Assembly (NCBI RefSeq): GCF_006345825.1
Contig: NZ_VCIX01000092.1
Location: 1,116,001 to 1,180,000, forward strand
Direction: 5' to 3'
DNA from: Paenibacillus paridis
Lineage (GTDB): Bacteria; Bacillota; Bacilli; Paenibacillales; Paenibacillaceae
DNA: 64,000 bases
Below are positions 1 through 9,152 of this stretch, piece after piece; position 1 is the stretch's first letter; every line of letters starts with the position of its first letter. Position numbers and translations under genes: made by a program. The notes under the pieces are model-generated. The model was not told the DNA's origin. It ran no database searches and saw only the letters and a list, made by a program, of their open reading frames with translations.

Positions 1-565
1 CTTTGGCGATGCGATTCCGTTCCTCGATTTGTGCGTTCAGCTCCACTTGGGAGGCATAATCCTGCATTCTGCTTTTCGCTGCACTGAGCTCAACATTGCT
101 GGCGGCCAGCGCCTCATACAGATCCTCGATCTGGAGTCGTTTATCCTCGAAATTATTGGAAGCATAAAGAATGGCAGCCGTTGTCGCCCATAGAAGGGCA
201 ACCGCGAACACGATTTCGTAATCCATTCCCTGCAAGCCTGCGAGCAAGGCCGTAAAACCGATGACTGTCCATAACAGACTTGAAGCAGGAGACGGTCTGC
301 TGCGGAATATAGCGATAAGGCTGGAAAATAGCAAAAGAAACAACACGCCGCCGAACGTATACGAGAGCCAAGAGTAGGCAAGCAGCTCCAAGAGCGCTAA
401 TACAGGCCTGAACCTGGGCAGCATCGAGCCTGCTTTAATCAGGAGCATAGTAAGCAGAACGTAAGCCGTATAAAAAGCATAAGAGCCAGCCTCAACATGC
501 GCAATGCTAATTATGCATGGGAGCACCGCCAGCAGGATTCGAATCCGGTAAAGCATACTATTCAT
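1..565 (-). CDS. Sensor histidine kinase, N-terminal part (runs off window)
   Basis: The reading frame is open from an ATG at 565 to the window edge (188 codons). A second in-frame ATG lies at 556. The first ~130 residues are very hydrophobic, with several likely membrane segments. They are followed by a predicted coiled coil that ends in QIEERNRIAK. This is how the phospho-acceptor region begins in NarL-linked kinases of the LiaS/DesK/YvfT type (family knowledge: ERxRIAREIHD). The catalytic part lies outside the window. The gene is divergent from an ABC-2 exporter, like yvfRS and yvfTU of B. subtilis, so it may control that exporter; this is inferred from position only. Confidence 0.7.
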   Translation of the reverse strand, partial: MNSMLYRIRILLAVLPCIISIAHVEAGSYAFYTAYVLLTMLLIKAGSMLPRFRPVLALLELLAYSWLSYTFGGVLFLLLFSSLIAIFRSRPSPASSLLWTVIGFTALLAGLQGMDYEIVFAVALLWATTAAILYASNNFEDKRLQIEDLYEALAASNVELSAAKSRMQDYASQVELNAQIEERNRIAK

Positions 566-692
566 AAAAAAATACGCTCCCGCAGCTGAATTTGCTTCAT
601 TATAGCATATGAAGCAGGGGCACAGGGCAAGGAGAAAGCTTTTCATCGAACCTTCATGTCTGGATGGGTTGGGTTAGAACAATATGACTTTT

Positions 693-710
693 GTCACCCT
701 CGAAGGTGAC
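693..710. promoter_or_regulatory. Inverted repeat between kinase and ABC exporter
   Basis: GTCACC and GGTGAC form perfect 6-nt arms around a nearly self-complementary CTCGAA core, so 16 of 18 positions are symmetric. A second, weaker repeat (GCGAG/CTCGC) lies at 726-741, and TACAAT at 743-748 is a possible -10 box for the exporter. The placement, 75-95 nt before the ATP-binding protein start, suits an operator. The obvious candidate regulator is the response regulator partnered with the divergent kinase, but it is not in the window. Confidence 0.45.
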
Positions 711-785
711 TTAATAGACCTGTATGCGAGCAGGTCCTCGCGTACAATGAAAATATGAGATACAAACCGAAAGGATGAATCATAG

Positions 786-1730
786 ATGAGCTTGGTTGCA
801 TTTCGTGAGGTTGTCAAAAAATACGATACCGTTTTAACGGTAAACCATTTGACGTTCACTATCGGCGAAGGAGAAATTTTCGGCTTGCTGGGTCCAAACG
901 GGGCTGGCAAGAGCACAACCATCCACATGCTGTCTGGATTGCTGAATCCAAGCGGCGGCGATATTTTGGTTGATGGCTTCTCGATTCGGAAGCAGCCTAT
1001 TGAGGTAAAGAAGCGGATTGGCCTTGTTCCACAGGAACTCGCGATCTACGAAACGCTTACGGCACGCGAGAACGTCACTTTTTTTGCAAAGCTATATGGG
1101 CTGAAAGGGTCGCTGCTTCGGGAACGGGTAGATGAAGCCCTGCAATTCGTAGGCTTGTTGGAGCGGGCGAAGGATAAGCCCTCGACATTTTCCGGAGGGA
1201 TGAAGAGGCGGCTAAACATTGCTTGTGCGATCATGCATCGTCCGAAGCTGATTATTATGGATGAACCAACGGTGGGAATTGACCCGCAATCCCGCAATCA
1301 TATTCTTGAATCGGTCAAAGCCTTGAATAAAATGGGGTCGACGGTTATTTATACGAGCCACTATATGGAAGAAGTAGAAGCGATCTGCACGCGAATTGGC
1401 ATTTTGGATCAAGGAAAGCTTATCGCAGTGGGCACGAAGGATGAGCTGAAGCGCCAATCGGGACAGCAAGAGAAGCTTGTTTTTGAAATTGACCGGCACT
1501 TGGAAAGTGCGATCATGGAGATGAATGAGCATCCTGGCGTACAACAACTGGATGTGCGGGACCAAGGCTTGACGCTGGAAGTATCGGTAAAGGAATCTCC
1601 GTCCATTTTGCAGGACTTACTATTTATTTTACAGAAGCACGACATTCATCTTCGAACGCTTACGAGGGTAGAGCCTAATTTAGAGTCGCTTTTTTTGCAA
1701 ATGACAGGACGCACATTGCGTGACGAATAG
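786..1730 (+). CDS. ABC-2 type exporter, ATP-binding protein
   Basis: This 314-residue cytoplasmic ATPase has Walker A GPNGAGKST near residue 37, the signature FSGGMKRRLNIA, Walker B LIIMDEP and the switch His in YTSHYMEE. About 90 residues follow the nucleotide-binding domain, as in DrrA/NatA/YvfR-type proteins. The ATG at 786 follows AAAGGATG. It is the first gene of a three-gene unit: two permeases follow with a gap of 12 nt and then an overlap of 8 nt, which indicates one operon. Substrate is unknown; drug, peptide or lipid export is typical of the family. The divergent kinase gene suggests induction by an envelope signal. Confidence 0.88.
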   Translation: MSLVAFREVVKKYDTVLTVNHLTFTIGEGEIFGLLGPNGAGKSTTIHMLSGLLNPSGGDILVDGFSIRKQPIEVKKRIGLVPQELAIYETLTARENVTFFAKLYGLKGSLLRERVDEALQFVGLLERAKDKPSTFSGGMKRRLNIACAIMHRPKLIIMDEPTVGIDPQSRNHILESVKALNKMGSTVIYTSHYMEEVEAICTRIGILDQGKLIAVGTKDELKRQSGQQEKLVFEIDRHLESAIMEMNEHPGVQQLDVRDQGLTLEVSVKESPSILQDLLFILQKHDIHLRTLTRVEPNLESLFLQMTGRTLRDE

Positions 1731-1742
1731 GAGGTGCTGGCA

Positions 1743-2912
1743 ATGTTGGTATGGTCCACAACAGTGTATTACGAGTTGATTAAATATAGCCGCATGCGCT
1801 CGGTTCTTATCCTATTAATAGGTTTGCCTTTATTGCTGATTTTGCTGCTCGGCAGCGCTTTTGACACCGAGATCAAGCCCGCCAAGGTCGCGCTATATGT
1901 AGCCGATCACGGAGAAATGCGCGAGAGCATAGATCGGCTCTGGAACGATGATGCGATTAAGCCCTATGTCAAAGTGCTGGACGCCGGATCAGAAAAGGAG
2001 GTTCAGGATTGGGTACGGGAAGGGATAGCCGACTATGGCGTCCATATTCCCGCGAACTTCTCAAAGCAGATCTCCGCAGGGGAGACGGCTTCGTGGTTTA
2101 CGTATTCAGGCAGGTATGAGGAAAAAAATCTGGCAGCGGAAGCGGTAGTCAATGGTTATTTGGAAAATGCGAATATGCGCATGGCGGCTCTTCGGACGCT
2201 TGGCCCTGCAGCTTCTGAAGCGTTTGATGACGATCGCAGCTCAACGAAGGCAACGGAATCTCCTATTCTCACACATAATTTAGGATATGGAGATAATCAA
2301 GGGTTTGGCAAAACATCGGCTATCCAGTATTATTCAGCAGCTTATCTGATTATGTTTTTACTGTACGGGGGCATGTCGGCGGCTATTGCGCTCTTGAACC
2401 AGAGGGAGAGCGGTACGCTGCAGAGGCTGTATGCCCTACCTAGTTCGTTTAAAGCGAACGTATTTGGCATTATAGCAGGCGCGATGCTGCTTGCGGCATT
2501 TCAAGCTGTCATTATTGTCGCTTTTACAACATTCGTCTACGGCGTGGATTGGGGAGGCCATTTAGGCTGGATTGCGCTCATTTGTTTGTTCACCACCGCT
2601 GCAGGTGCTGGATTTGCGATCATCGTCAGCTCCTTTGTCCGTTCGAAGAAAACGCTGCAAAGCTTGTTTACGATTATCGTATTCAGCATGACTTTTGTAA
2701 GCGGAGGCATGGTAACGGGCATTGATCAAATGATTGGCAGCGTAGGCAAATTCACCATTAATTACTGGGCCAATGAGAGTCTGAGGGAAATCATGAGCAA
2801 TACGGGCCTCTCTGGCGTCAGTCATCATGTGGGAATCCTTGGTCTCATCGCTCTTGCATTAACGATTATCGCAGTTATAAGGATGCCAAAGGTGGTGAAG
2901 TATCATGCCTAG
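1743..2912 (+). CDS. ABC-2 type exporter, permease subunit 1
   Basis: This 389-residue membrane protein has one N-terminal membrane segment, a roughly 170-residue extracytoplasmic domain, and then a block of about five membrane helices in the second half, the layout of the ABC2_membrane_3/YhgE-like group. An in-frame GTG at 1734 overlaps the Shine-Dalgarno AGGAGG, so the ATG at 1743 is the better start (8-nt spacing). Its 3' end overlaps the next permease by 8 nt. The two permeases have the same architecture and probably form a heterodimer served by the upstream ATPase. Confidence 0.85.
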   Translation: MLVWSTTVYYELIKYSRMRSVLILLIGLPLLLILLLGSAFDTEIKPAKVALYVADHGEMRESIDRLWNDDAIKPYVKVLDAGSEKEVQDWVREGIADYGVHIPANFSKQISAGETASWFTYSGRYEEKNLAAEAVVNGYLENANMRMAALRTLGPAASEAFDDDRSSTKATESPILTHNLGYGDNQGFGKTSAIQYYSAAYLIMFLLYGGMSAAIALLNQRESGTLQRLYALPSSFKANVFGIIAGAMLLAAFQAVIIVAFTTFVYGVDWGGHLGWIALICLFTTAAGAGFAIIVSSFVRSKKTLQSLFTIIVFSMTFVSGGMVTGIDQMIGSVGKFTINYWANESLREIMSNTGLSGVSHHVGILGLIALALTIIAVIRMPKVVKYHA

Positions 2913-4059
2913 CTTGCACATTGCCGCCCAGCTCATTCGAAGAACCATGGGCTCGCGCCGTGGCTTAATCATGAATGTATGTATTCCGGCTATTTTCCTG
3001 GCGATCATTTCAGGCTTATTCTCAAATCTGGAAGGGCAAAAAGCGGTTATTTTGGTTCAAAATGCTGATTCTGGCTTATTGGGCGGTTACCTTGCTTCCG
3101 CTTTGGAGAAAGAAGCCTTATACGATGTTCAACTCGAGGTTAAGCTCACGGAGGAAGAGTTGAAAAATGCTGTGCTTGACCGCAAAGCGGATGCGGCAGT
3201 CTATATTCCTGAAGAATACACACAGAAGCTGCTCCAAGGCATACCAGTCGAAGCGGGACTATATCGGATGAACGAGCAGTTGTGGAGCGCGGCATTGGAG
3301 ACCAGTCTCGCTGCTGAGGCGAATAAGCTGTCCGCCTCAGCTTCCATGGTTCGTGCTGGAAGCGGAACAGCTGACTTAACCAAGCTCAAGGAACTGCTGG
3401 ACGCTCAGGAAACGCCAACCATCGTGGCTAAGAAGGCAGGGATGAAGCTCGGAGACGTTGTATCCAATCCATTAATGATCGGGCTTATCCTTATGTTCCT
3501 TATGCTGCTTGCCAGTCAGTCCATTGGCTTTATTATGGAGGATCGGGAGAAACGAACAATGGCGAGAATGTTTACGGCTCCGCTGCGCGCAATCGATATC
3601 GCGATTGGCAATTTTGCCGGAAGCATGCTGGTTGGCACCATACAGCTGATTATCGTTCTTAGCTTAACGTACTTTGTATTTGGTTACTCGCCGGGCATCT
3701 CATTTGGGGAGCTGCTGCTCGTATTGGAGTTTTTCTTGCTGGCGGCGGTAGGTCTCGCATCGGCAGTCGCGGGGCTCGTTCGCAATAGTACGCAGCTATC
3801 CCAGATCAACAATTTAGTCATTACGCCGACTTCTATCATTAGCGGCTGCTTTTTCCCTATATCCATGCTACCCGATTTTATGCAAAAAATGGCTAACTTC
3901 ACACCGCAAAAATGGGCGATTCAAGCGATTGATCATCTAGGTGGCGGAGGTAATCTAAGCGATATTGGACTGCAGCTCTTTATTCTGCTTCTGTTCGCAT
4001 CGGTGATGATCGCCTTTGGCTCGGCGGTGCTCCGACCGAATCAAAGCAGCAAATCCTGA
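2905..4059 (+). CDS. ABC-2 type exporter, permease subunit 2
   Basis: A 384-residue membrane protein with the same plan as its neighbour: an N-terminal anchor, a large external loop to about residue 190, then a membrane bundle containing the conserved region after EDREKRTMARMF. The ATG at 2905 lies within the end of the previous gene and is preceded by AAAGGTGGTG. No strong terminator is visible after the stop codon. The next transcription unit begins with its own promoter near 4084. Confidence 0.85.
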   Translation: MPSLHIAAQLIRRTMGSRRGLIMNVCIPAIFLAIISGLFSNLEGQKAVILVQNADSGLLGGYLASALEKEALYDVQLEVKLTEEELKNAVLDRKADAAVYIPEEYTQKLLQGIPVEAGLYRMNEQLWSAALETSLAAEANKLSASASMVRAGSGTADLTKLKELLDAQETPTIVAKKAGMKLGDVVSNPLMIGLILMFLMLLASQSIGFIMEDREKRTMARMFTAPLRAIDIAIGNFAGSMLVGTIQLIIVLSLTYFVFGYSPGISFGELLLVLEFFLLAAVGLASAVAGLVRNSTQLSQINNLVITPTSIISGCFFPISMLPDFMQKMANFTPQKWAIQAIDHLGGGGNLSDIGLQLFILLLFASVMIAFGSAVLRPNQSSKS

Positions 4060-4083
4060 TTTAGTTGCTATACGATAATGTGC

Positions 4084-4112
4084 TTGACTTCACTGGCTTT
4101 GTATTGTAAGTT
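4084..4112 (+). promoter_or_regulatory. Putative sigma-A promoter of the proS T-box transcript
   Basis: TTGACT at 4084-4089 and TAAGTT at 4107-4112 are separated by 17 nt. It lies just upstream of the structured leader, where transcription must start for a T-box to work. The -35 is strong and the -10 is poor. Confidence 0.5.
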
Positions 4113-4119
4113 TGTCAAA

Positions 4120-4377
4120 AGTTCATGACAGCAAAACAGCGTTGACCAAGGCCATGTTGACCAGCACACGTTTATGACAGAGAGGAAGCCCATCGGCTGT
4201 AAGGCTTCTATAAACGACTGATCATTCCCTACCTTGCAAGCTGCAGCGTGGAAGCTACAACCAAACGCTGCCGGAATATTTTATTCCGTTAACCATGAAG
4301 AGCCGCATGTGTTAGTTAAGCGGCTATATTAGGGTGGTACCACGAACGCATTCGTCCCTTACGAATGCGTTCTTTTT
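4120..4377 (+). promoter_or_regulatory. T-box leader controlling proS
   Basis: The T-box core AGGGTGGTACCACG (4331-4344) is followed by a terminator with a perfect 11-bp stem (4345-4355 with 4361-4371) and a T run. Upstream, CGTTTAT pairs with ATAAACG around an AG-bulge (GACAGAGA) and a GGAAGCC/GGCTTC apical stem, as in Stem I. AGCCGC (4301-4306) and GCGGCT (4320-4325) form Stem III. On the 3' side of Stem I a CCT codon at 4228-4230 is followed by A, a plausible proline specifier. Uncharged tRNA-Pro should stabilise the antiterminator and switch on proS. The 5' end is approximate. Confidence 0.88.
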
Positions 4378-4418
4378 GTTTTTTTATCGTCATTTCAATA
4401 ATCGGAGGACAGATGGAT

Positions 4419-6119
4419 ATGAGACAAAGCCAATTATTAATGCCTACGCTGCGCGAGGCGCCATCGGAAGCAGAGGCGGCGAGCCACCGGCTGATGCTGC
4501 GTGCGGGCCTGATCAGGCAGCTTGCCGCCGGAATTTATACGTATTTGCCGCTTGGCCGCCGGGTGCTGCGAAAGCTGGAGCAAATCGTACGCGAGGAAAT
4601 GGATTTAGCGGGAGCCCAAGAGGTGCTGATGCCAGCGCTGCAGCCCGCTGAGCTATGGCAGCAATCCGGTCGCTATGACGTATATGGGCCGGAGCTTGTT
4701 CGTTTGCGAGACCGTCATGATCGTGAGTTTACTCTTGGGCCTACGCATGAAGAGGTGATTACCGCTTTGGTTCGCGGTGAGGTTAGCTCTTACCGCCAGC
4801 TGCCGATGACCCTCTATCAGATTCAGACGAAATTCCGCGATGAGCAGCGTCCGCGTTACGGGCTGCTGCGTGGCAGAGAGTTTCTGATGAAGGATGCCTA
4901 CTCGTTCGACGAGTCATGGGAAGGGCTTCACCGCAGCTATACGAGCATGTACGAAGCATATAACCGAATATTTACACGATGCGGCATTCATTTCCGTCCG
5001 GTTGAAGCCGATGCCGGTTCGATCGGGGGGGAAGGCGGAACGCATGAATTTATGGCTCTTGCCGACATCGGAGAGGATACAATAGCGGCCTGCTCAGCCT
5101 GCGATTACGCGGCCAATCTGGAGAAAGCTGAATATCGCGTGATGGACGGCGAGGAAAGCATCGCAACCAGATCGCCGGTTGAGCTCGAGCGCCATCACAC
5201 GCCTGGCATCAAAAAAATAGATCAGCTTGTTGAAGCGTTTAACTTAGGTGCGGAAGCGTTTATGAAAACCTTAATCTATATTGCGGACGGGAATCCGATA
5301 GCGGTCATTGTTCGCGGCGACCATGAGGTTAACGAGATTAAATTAAAAAATGCTTTAGCTGCGGAGCAACTGGAGCTTGCGGATCAGGAGACCGCCGAAC
5401 GCGTGACCGGAGCTCCTATAGGCTTCGCAGGCCCGATCGGACTCGCGATTCCGGTTCTTGCTGATTTTGCGGTTATGGCGATGGAAGAGGGCATTGCGGG
5501 AGCCAACGAGCAGGACTATCATGTGTCCCGCGTTATTCCAGGCGTTCATCTGGCTAATGCGCAAGCAGGCGATTATCGCAACGCGGTAGCCGATGACGGC
5601 TGTCCTCGCTGCGAGCAGGGCCGATTAACCTTTCATCGCGGCATTGAAATCGGGCATGTATTCAAGCTCGGCACGAAATACAGCGAAGCGTTGAATGCCA
5701 AGTTTTTGGATGCTACCGGCAGAGAACAGCCGCTCATTATGGGGTGCTATGGAATCGGCGTATCCAGGCTGCTGTCCGCCGTACTTGAGCAGCACTCGGA
5801 CGCCAACGGCATCGTATGGCCTAAATCGATTGCTCCCTATCATGTTCATGTAGTCCCCGTGACCGCGAAGGATCAAACCCAGCTTGACCTTGCGGCACAT
5901 ATCACAGCCAGATTGAGTGAAGCAGGCATTGAAACGCTGCTGGATGACCGTGACGAGCGGCCAGGCGTGAAATTCAAAGACTCGGATCTCATCGGTATTC
6001 CGATTCGTATCGTAGTAGGGAAGCAAGCGGCTGACGGCATAGTGGAGGTGAAGCGCCGAAGTGAATCCGAAGCGCAGAAGCTAAGCTTGGAAGAAGCCAT
6101 AGCCCTTGCACTAGAATAA
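4419..6119 (+). CDS. proS: Prolyl-tRNA synthetase (bacterial type)
   Basis: This 566-residue class II synthetase charges tRNA-Pro. It has the usual bacterial N-terminus (MRQSQLLMPTLREAP), motif 2 around FRDEQRPRYGLLRGREFLMKD, an inserted editing (INS) domain between about residues 220 and 400, motif 3 near MGCYGIGVSRLL, and a C-terminal anticodon-binding domain. The length is typical of the bacterial form. Of several in-frame ATGs, the one at 4419 is 10 nt after CGGAGG; an ATG at 4365 lies within the leader terminator and cannot be the start. Expression is controlled by the T-box leader immediately upstream. The gene ends before a strong terminator at 6199. Confidence 0.97.
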   Translation: MRQSQLLMPTLREAPSEAEAASHRLMLRAGLIRQLAAGIYTYLPLGRRVLRKLEQIVREEMDLAGAQEVLMPALQPAELWQQSGRYDVYGPELVRLRDRHDREFTLGPTHEEVITALVRGEVSSYRQLPMTLYQIQTKFRDEQRPRYGLLRGREFLMKDAYSFDESWEGLHRSYTSMYEAYNRIFTRCGIHFRPVEADAGSIGGEGGTHEFMALADIGEDTIAACSACDYAANLEKAEYRVMDGEESIATRSPVELERHHTPGIKKIDQLVEAFNLGAEAFMKTLIYIADGNPIAVIVRGDHEVNEIKLKNALAAEQLELADQETAERVTGAPIGFAGPIGLAIPVLADFAVMAMEEGIAGANEQDYHVSRVIPGVHLANAQAGDYRNAVADDGCPRCEQGRLTFHRGIEIGHVFKLGTKYSEALNAKFLDATGREQPLIMGCYGIGVSRLLSAVLEQHSDANGIVWPKSIAPYHVHVVPVTAKDQTQLDLAAHITARLSEAGIETLLDDRDERPGVKFKDSDLIGIPIRIVVGKQAADGIVEVKRRSESEAQKLSLEEAIALALE

Positions 6120-6198
6120 GCACATTAAAGTTTGAATGAGGGCAGGCTTTCTGCCTCATCAAAATTCAACGCGTGCCTATAGAATATCATTGGAATAA

Positions 6199-6240
6199 GG
6201 GCGCAGCCGTCTTGATTTGCAGACGGCTGCGCCCTTTTTT
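6199..6240 (+). terminator. Intrinsic terminator after proS
   Basis: A perfect 14-bp stem (6199-6212 with 6221-6234) with an 8-nt loop is followed by six T. A second, weaker hairpin (about 6136-6160) lies between it and the proS stop codon. Confidence 0.92.
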
Positions 6241-6374
6241 AAGTTTAGTCGGCTGTAAGCGTAAAAATAGTCAATAATCCAAGTTGCCAGAACATAAGAT
6301 GGAGTATAAGATGAAGATAAGAACAAATTATCAGAACATTTCGTCAACTATACTGAGGTAAGGGAGGGATTGCC

Positions 6375-6971
6375 GTGAACAAAAGCCACGAAGTCGAATA
6401 TTGCAATTTGGAGCTGCGATTTGACCGCCGGCAAATCCAAAATCTCATCCGCGATCTTATTCAGGAAGGTTACTCCTTGTATTGGAGCGAAACCGAAGGG
6501 CAATTCCTTGTATCCATTCGGACCGGGCGCAAGCTCGTTAAGCTTCAATTTCAACGAATGAAGAATCGTTACAAGATTGTCGGAGATTACATCATTAAAG
6601 ACGAGAAGCTATCGGAATTGATTGAAAAACTGATTAATGACACACGTGGACATGCGGTTGTGAAGCGCATTAAAGATCGTCAAATCGTCATTGAGAGTAT
6701 TATGTTCGGTGAGATTATACGACTCGTGGAGGTGTCCGGTATGGAACATCGGATTATTTATCAGAAGAAGCCTTTCGTAACAATAGAGGAAATGATCAGA
6801 GCCTTTCAGTCCAAGCGCGCAGAAGAAAGAGCAGTCGTTCTACGCTACGAGCTGGATTATGAGCTGTCGATGCTGCATGACGCGCTGCAAGGCACGGATG
6901 AGGATGCCATTGCGGAATCCAAAGAGCGGCTGATGGCCCTCCGCACGGAAATGCTGCAACTGGAGCTATAA
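6375..6971 (+). CDS. Conserved hypothetical protein, 198 residues
   Basis: I do not recognise a family. The protein is soluble, charged and without a signal peptide. It reads as a mixed alpha/beta N-terminal two-thirds with repeated strand-rich stretches (for example QFLVSIRTGRKLVKLQF and RQIVIESIMFGEIIRLVEV), followed by a helical C-terminal third rich in Glu, Arg and Leu (about residues 140-198). The start is a GTG at 6375, 7 nt after GGGAGGG. It is a single-gene unit between the proS terminator and gnd. Codon use resembles its neighbours, so there is no sign of recent transfer. Confidence 0.75.
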   Translation: MNKSHEVEYCNLELRFDRRQIQNLIRDLIQEGYSLYWSETEGQFLVSIRTGRKLVKLQFQRMKNRYKIVGDYIIKDEKLSELIEKLINDTRGHAVVKRIKDRQIVIESIMFGEIIRLVEVSGMEHRIIYQKKPFVTIEEMIRAFQSKRAEERAVVLRYELDYELSMLHDALQGTDEDAIAESKERLMALRTEMLQLEL

Positions 6972-6997
6972 ATGAGGGAGGCTGTGCCCTGTATGCA

Positions 6998-7053
6998 AAC
7001 CTAAAGCGATCGAATGCTGTTAGTTTCACGCAGCGTTTGATCGTTTTTAGGTT
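6998..7053 (+). other. Long imperfect hairpin between the hypothetical gene and gnd
   Basis: AACCTAAA (6998-7005) pairs with TTTAGGTT (7046-7053), and CGATC (7007-7011) with GATCG (7039-7043), with further pairing inside. No T run follows, so it is not a standard terminator. It could be an RNA stability element at the end of the upstream transcript. The rest of 6972-7258 shows only a Shine-Dalgarno-like AAAGGAGT at about 7200 with a 5-codon open frame, which I do not call a gene. Confidence 0.4.
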
Positions 7054-7258
7054 GGTTCGGAGCAGCATTTTGGAGTGGTGCTTTACGGCATAAAAGCGGC
7101 TAATTACGCCATATATAAGCTAAACTTTTTGAATCGGTCAATAATTCTAATGCTTGGTTTGCGACATTTTTCCTCCTAGATAGTTTTCTTATTGGCGCAA
7201 AAGGAGTAAAATGAAAGTATTGTGACCCAAAATAGATGATGAAGGATGGAAGAACCAG

Positions 7259-8671
7259 ATGTCTAAACAGCAAATTGGCGTTATTGGATTGGCCGTAATG
7301 GGTAAAAACCTTGCCCTTAACATTGAAAGCAGAGGCTTTACCGTTTCTGTATTTAACCGCTCGCGCGAGAAGACAGACGATCTCGTACAAGAAGCAGCAG
7401 GCAAAAACCTTGTTCCAACCTATACAATCGAAGAATTTGTGCAATCGCTTGAAGTGCCCCGCAAAATTTTGATCATGGTACAAGCAGGAGCAGGTACTGA
7501 CGCAACTATCGATTCCCTGGTTCCTCATTTGGCGGAAGGCGATATTATCATCGACGGCGGTAACGCTTATTTCCCTGATACCGTTCGCCGCAGCAAAGAT
7601 CTTGAAGCGAAAGGCTTCCGTTTTATTGGTACAGGCGTATCCGGCGGCGAAGAAGGCGCTTTGAAAGGTCCTTCCATTATGCCAGGCGGCCAAAGATCAG
7701 CTTATGAGCTTGTCGAGCCGATCCTGACTGCAATCTCCGCTAAAGTAGGCGACGACGCTTGCTGTACGTATATCGGACCAGATGGTGCCGGTCATTATGT
7801 GAAAATGGTACATAACGGCATTGAGTATGGCGATATGCAACTCATTTGCGAAGCGTATGACCTGCTCAAAAACGTGCTTGACGTTAGCGCAGAAGAGCTT
7901 CATGAGATTTTCTCCGAGTGGAATAAAGGGGAGCTGGACAGCTACCTGATCGAAATCACTAGAGATATTTTCTCGAAATACGATCCAGAAACAGGCAAGC
8001 CAATGGTTGATGTTATTTTGGATTCCGCTGGCCAAAAAGGTACAGGCAAATGGACAAGCCAAAGCTCGCTTGACCTTGGCGTGCCGCTTTCCATCATTAC
8101 AGAATCCGTATTTACACGCTTCTTGTCCGCTATGAAGGAAGAGCGCGTAGCTGCAAGCAAAGTGCTTAACGGACCTGCCAAAAAACCTTTCGAGGGCGAC
8201 CGTGCAGCATTTATCGAATCTGTACGCAAAGCGCTGTTCGCAAGTAAAATTTGCTCGTATGCACAAGGCTTCGCTCAAATGCGTGCAGCTTCTGAAGAAT
8301 ATAACTGGGATCTTAGCTACGGCGAAATCGCTATGATTTTCCGCGGCGGCTGCATTATCCGTGCACGATTCCTGCAAAACATCAAGGATGCTTATGACCG
8401 TGATCCTAACCTGCGCAACCTATTGCTTGATCCATACTTCCAAAACATCGTCGAGTCATACCAAGGCGCATGGCGTGAAGTGATTGGAACAGCGGTTGCC
8501 AACGGTGTACCGGTTCCTGCATTCTCAAGCGCGATTGCGTATTTTGACAGCTACCGTACAGAGCGCCTGCCTGCTAACCTGCTTCAAGCGCAGCGCGATT
8601 ACTTCGGTGCCCACACGTTCAAGCGTTTGGACAAAGAAGGCAGCTTCCACTTCAACTGGATGCAATCTTAA
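7259..8671 (+). CDS. gnd: 6-phosphogluconate dehydrogenase, decarboxylating
   Basis: This 470-residue cytosolic enzyme oxidises 6-phosphogluconate to ribulose 5-phosphate and CO2 in the oxidative pentose phosphate pathway. The N-terminal Rossmann motif is GLAVMGKNLALN, followed by NRSREKT, which binds the NADP 2'-phosphate in this family. The signature GTGVSGGEEGALKGPSIMPGG and the catalytic region HNGIEYGDMQLI are intact, and the all-helical C-terminal domain ends in the usual basic tail region. The length matches the 468-470-residue GndA group of Bacillus. It is monocistronic, with a convergent small gene 13 nt downstream. Confidence 0.96.
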   Translation: MSKQQIGVIGLAVMGKNLALNIESRGFTVSVFNRSREKTDDLVQEAAGKNLVPTYTIEEFVQSLEVPRKILIMVQAGAGTDATIDSLVPHLAEGDIIIDGGNAYFPDTVRRSKDLEAKGFRFIGTGVSGGEEGALKGPSIMPGGQRSAYELVEPILTAISAKVGDDACCTYIGPDGAGHYVKMVHNGIEYGDMQLICEAYDLLKNVLDVSAEELHEIFSEWNKGELDSYLIEITRDIFSKYDPETGKPMVDVILDSAGQKGTGKWTSQSSLDLGVPLSIITESVFTRFLSAMKEERVAASKVLNGPAKKPFEGDRAAFIESVRKALFASKICSYAQGFAQMRAASEEYNWDLSYGEIAMIFRGGCIIRARFLQNIKDAYDRDPNLRNLLLDPYFQNIVESYQGAWREVIGTAVANGVPVPAFSSAIAYFDSYRTERLPANLLQAQRDYFGAHTFKRLDKEGSFHFNWMQS

Positions 8672-8683
8672 TCGAAGGGCTGG

Positions 8684-9007
8684 CTAAAGCTTCGGCTCGT
8701 GAGGATTGTCCTTATTTAATCCGTAGGCTGCTTGACGCAGCCAATCACGCAGCCGATCAGCTTCTTGATCGCAGTAATGTCTGCGGTGAATGAGCGACAT
8801 GGCCGCTTCGGCAAAAAAATGAAAGTTTTGCAATAAGCGTGGCTGCGACAGATCCATTAAGGCGGGATCTTCGTCAGCCACCTTTTTTTTAATATATTCA
8901 AGCATCCAAATGACATCGTCGCGGCGCAGTGGGTGATCAGGATCAAGAATTCGGTTGATGCGTTTTTTGGTAGGATGGGTATCAGGCAAATGGAGATCAC
9001 TGTTCAT
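8684..9007 (-). CDS. Small hypothetical protein, 107 residues
   Basis: No family is recognised. The protein is soluble and mostly helical, His- and Arg-rich (LRDWLRQAAYGLN near the C-terminus), with no signal peptide or Cys pairs that would suggest metal binding. Three upstream in-frame ATGs occur at 9049, 9043 and 9040, but AGGAG about 11 nt before the ATG at 9007 favours the shorter form; an ATG at 9016 is too close to it. It converges on gnd with 12 nt between stop codons, and is divergent from aroK. Confidence 0.6.
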   Translation of the reverse strand: MNSDLHLPDTHPTKKRINRILDPDHPLRRDDVIWMLEYIKKKVADEDPALMDLSQPRLLQNFHFFAEAAMSLIHRRHYCDQEADRLRDWLRQAAYGLNKDNPHEPKL

Positions 9008-9152
9008 TGCTGGCATCACTCCTGTTTTTTGAATATACATCATTATCATCCATACGGCATATGCAACTTTTTTATACCCTAGAATTGCAAAAAAATGATA
9101 TGATATTGTAGAAAAATTGCTTTAGAAGCACGAAAAGGGTGAAACGGTTACG

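Noticed and set aside
7190..7225. Short leader peptide before gnd (AAAGGAGT, then a 5-codon frame)
   Set aside because: The frame is too short to be judged as coding and no attenuation structure follows it.
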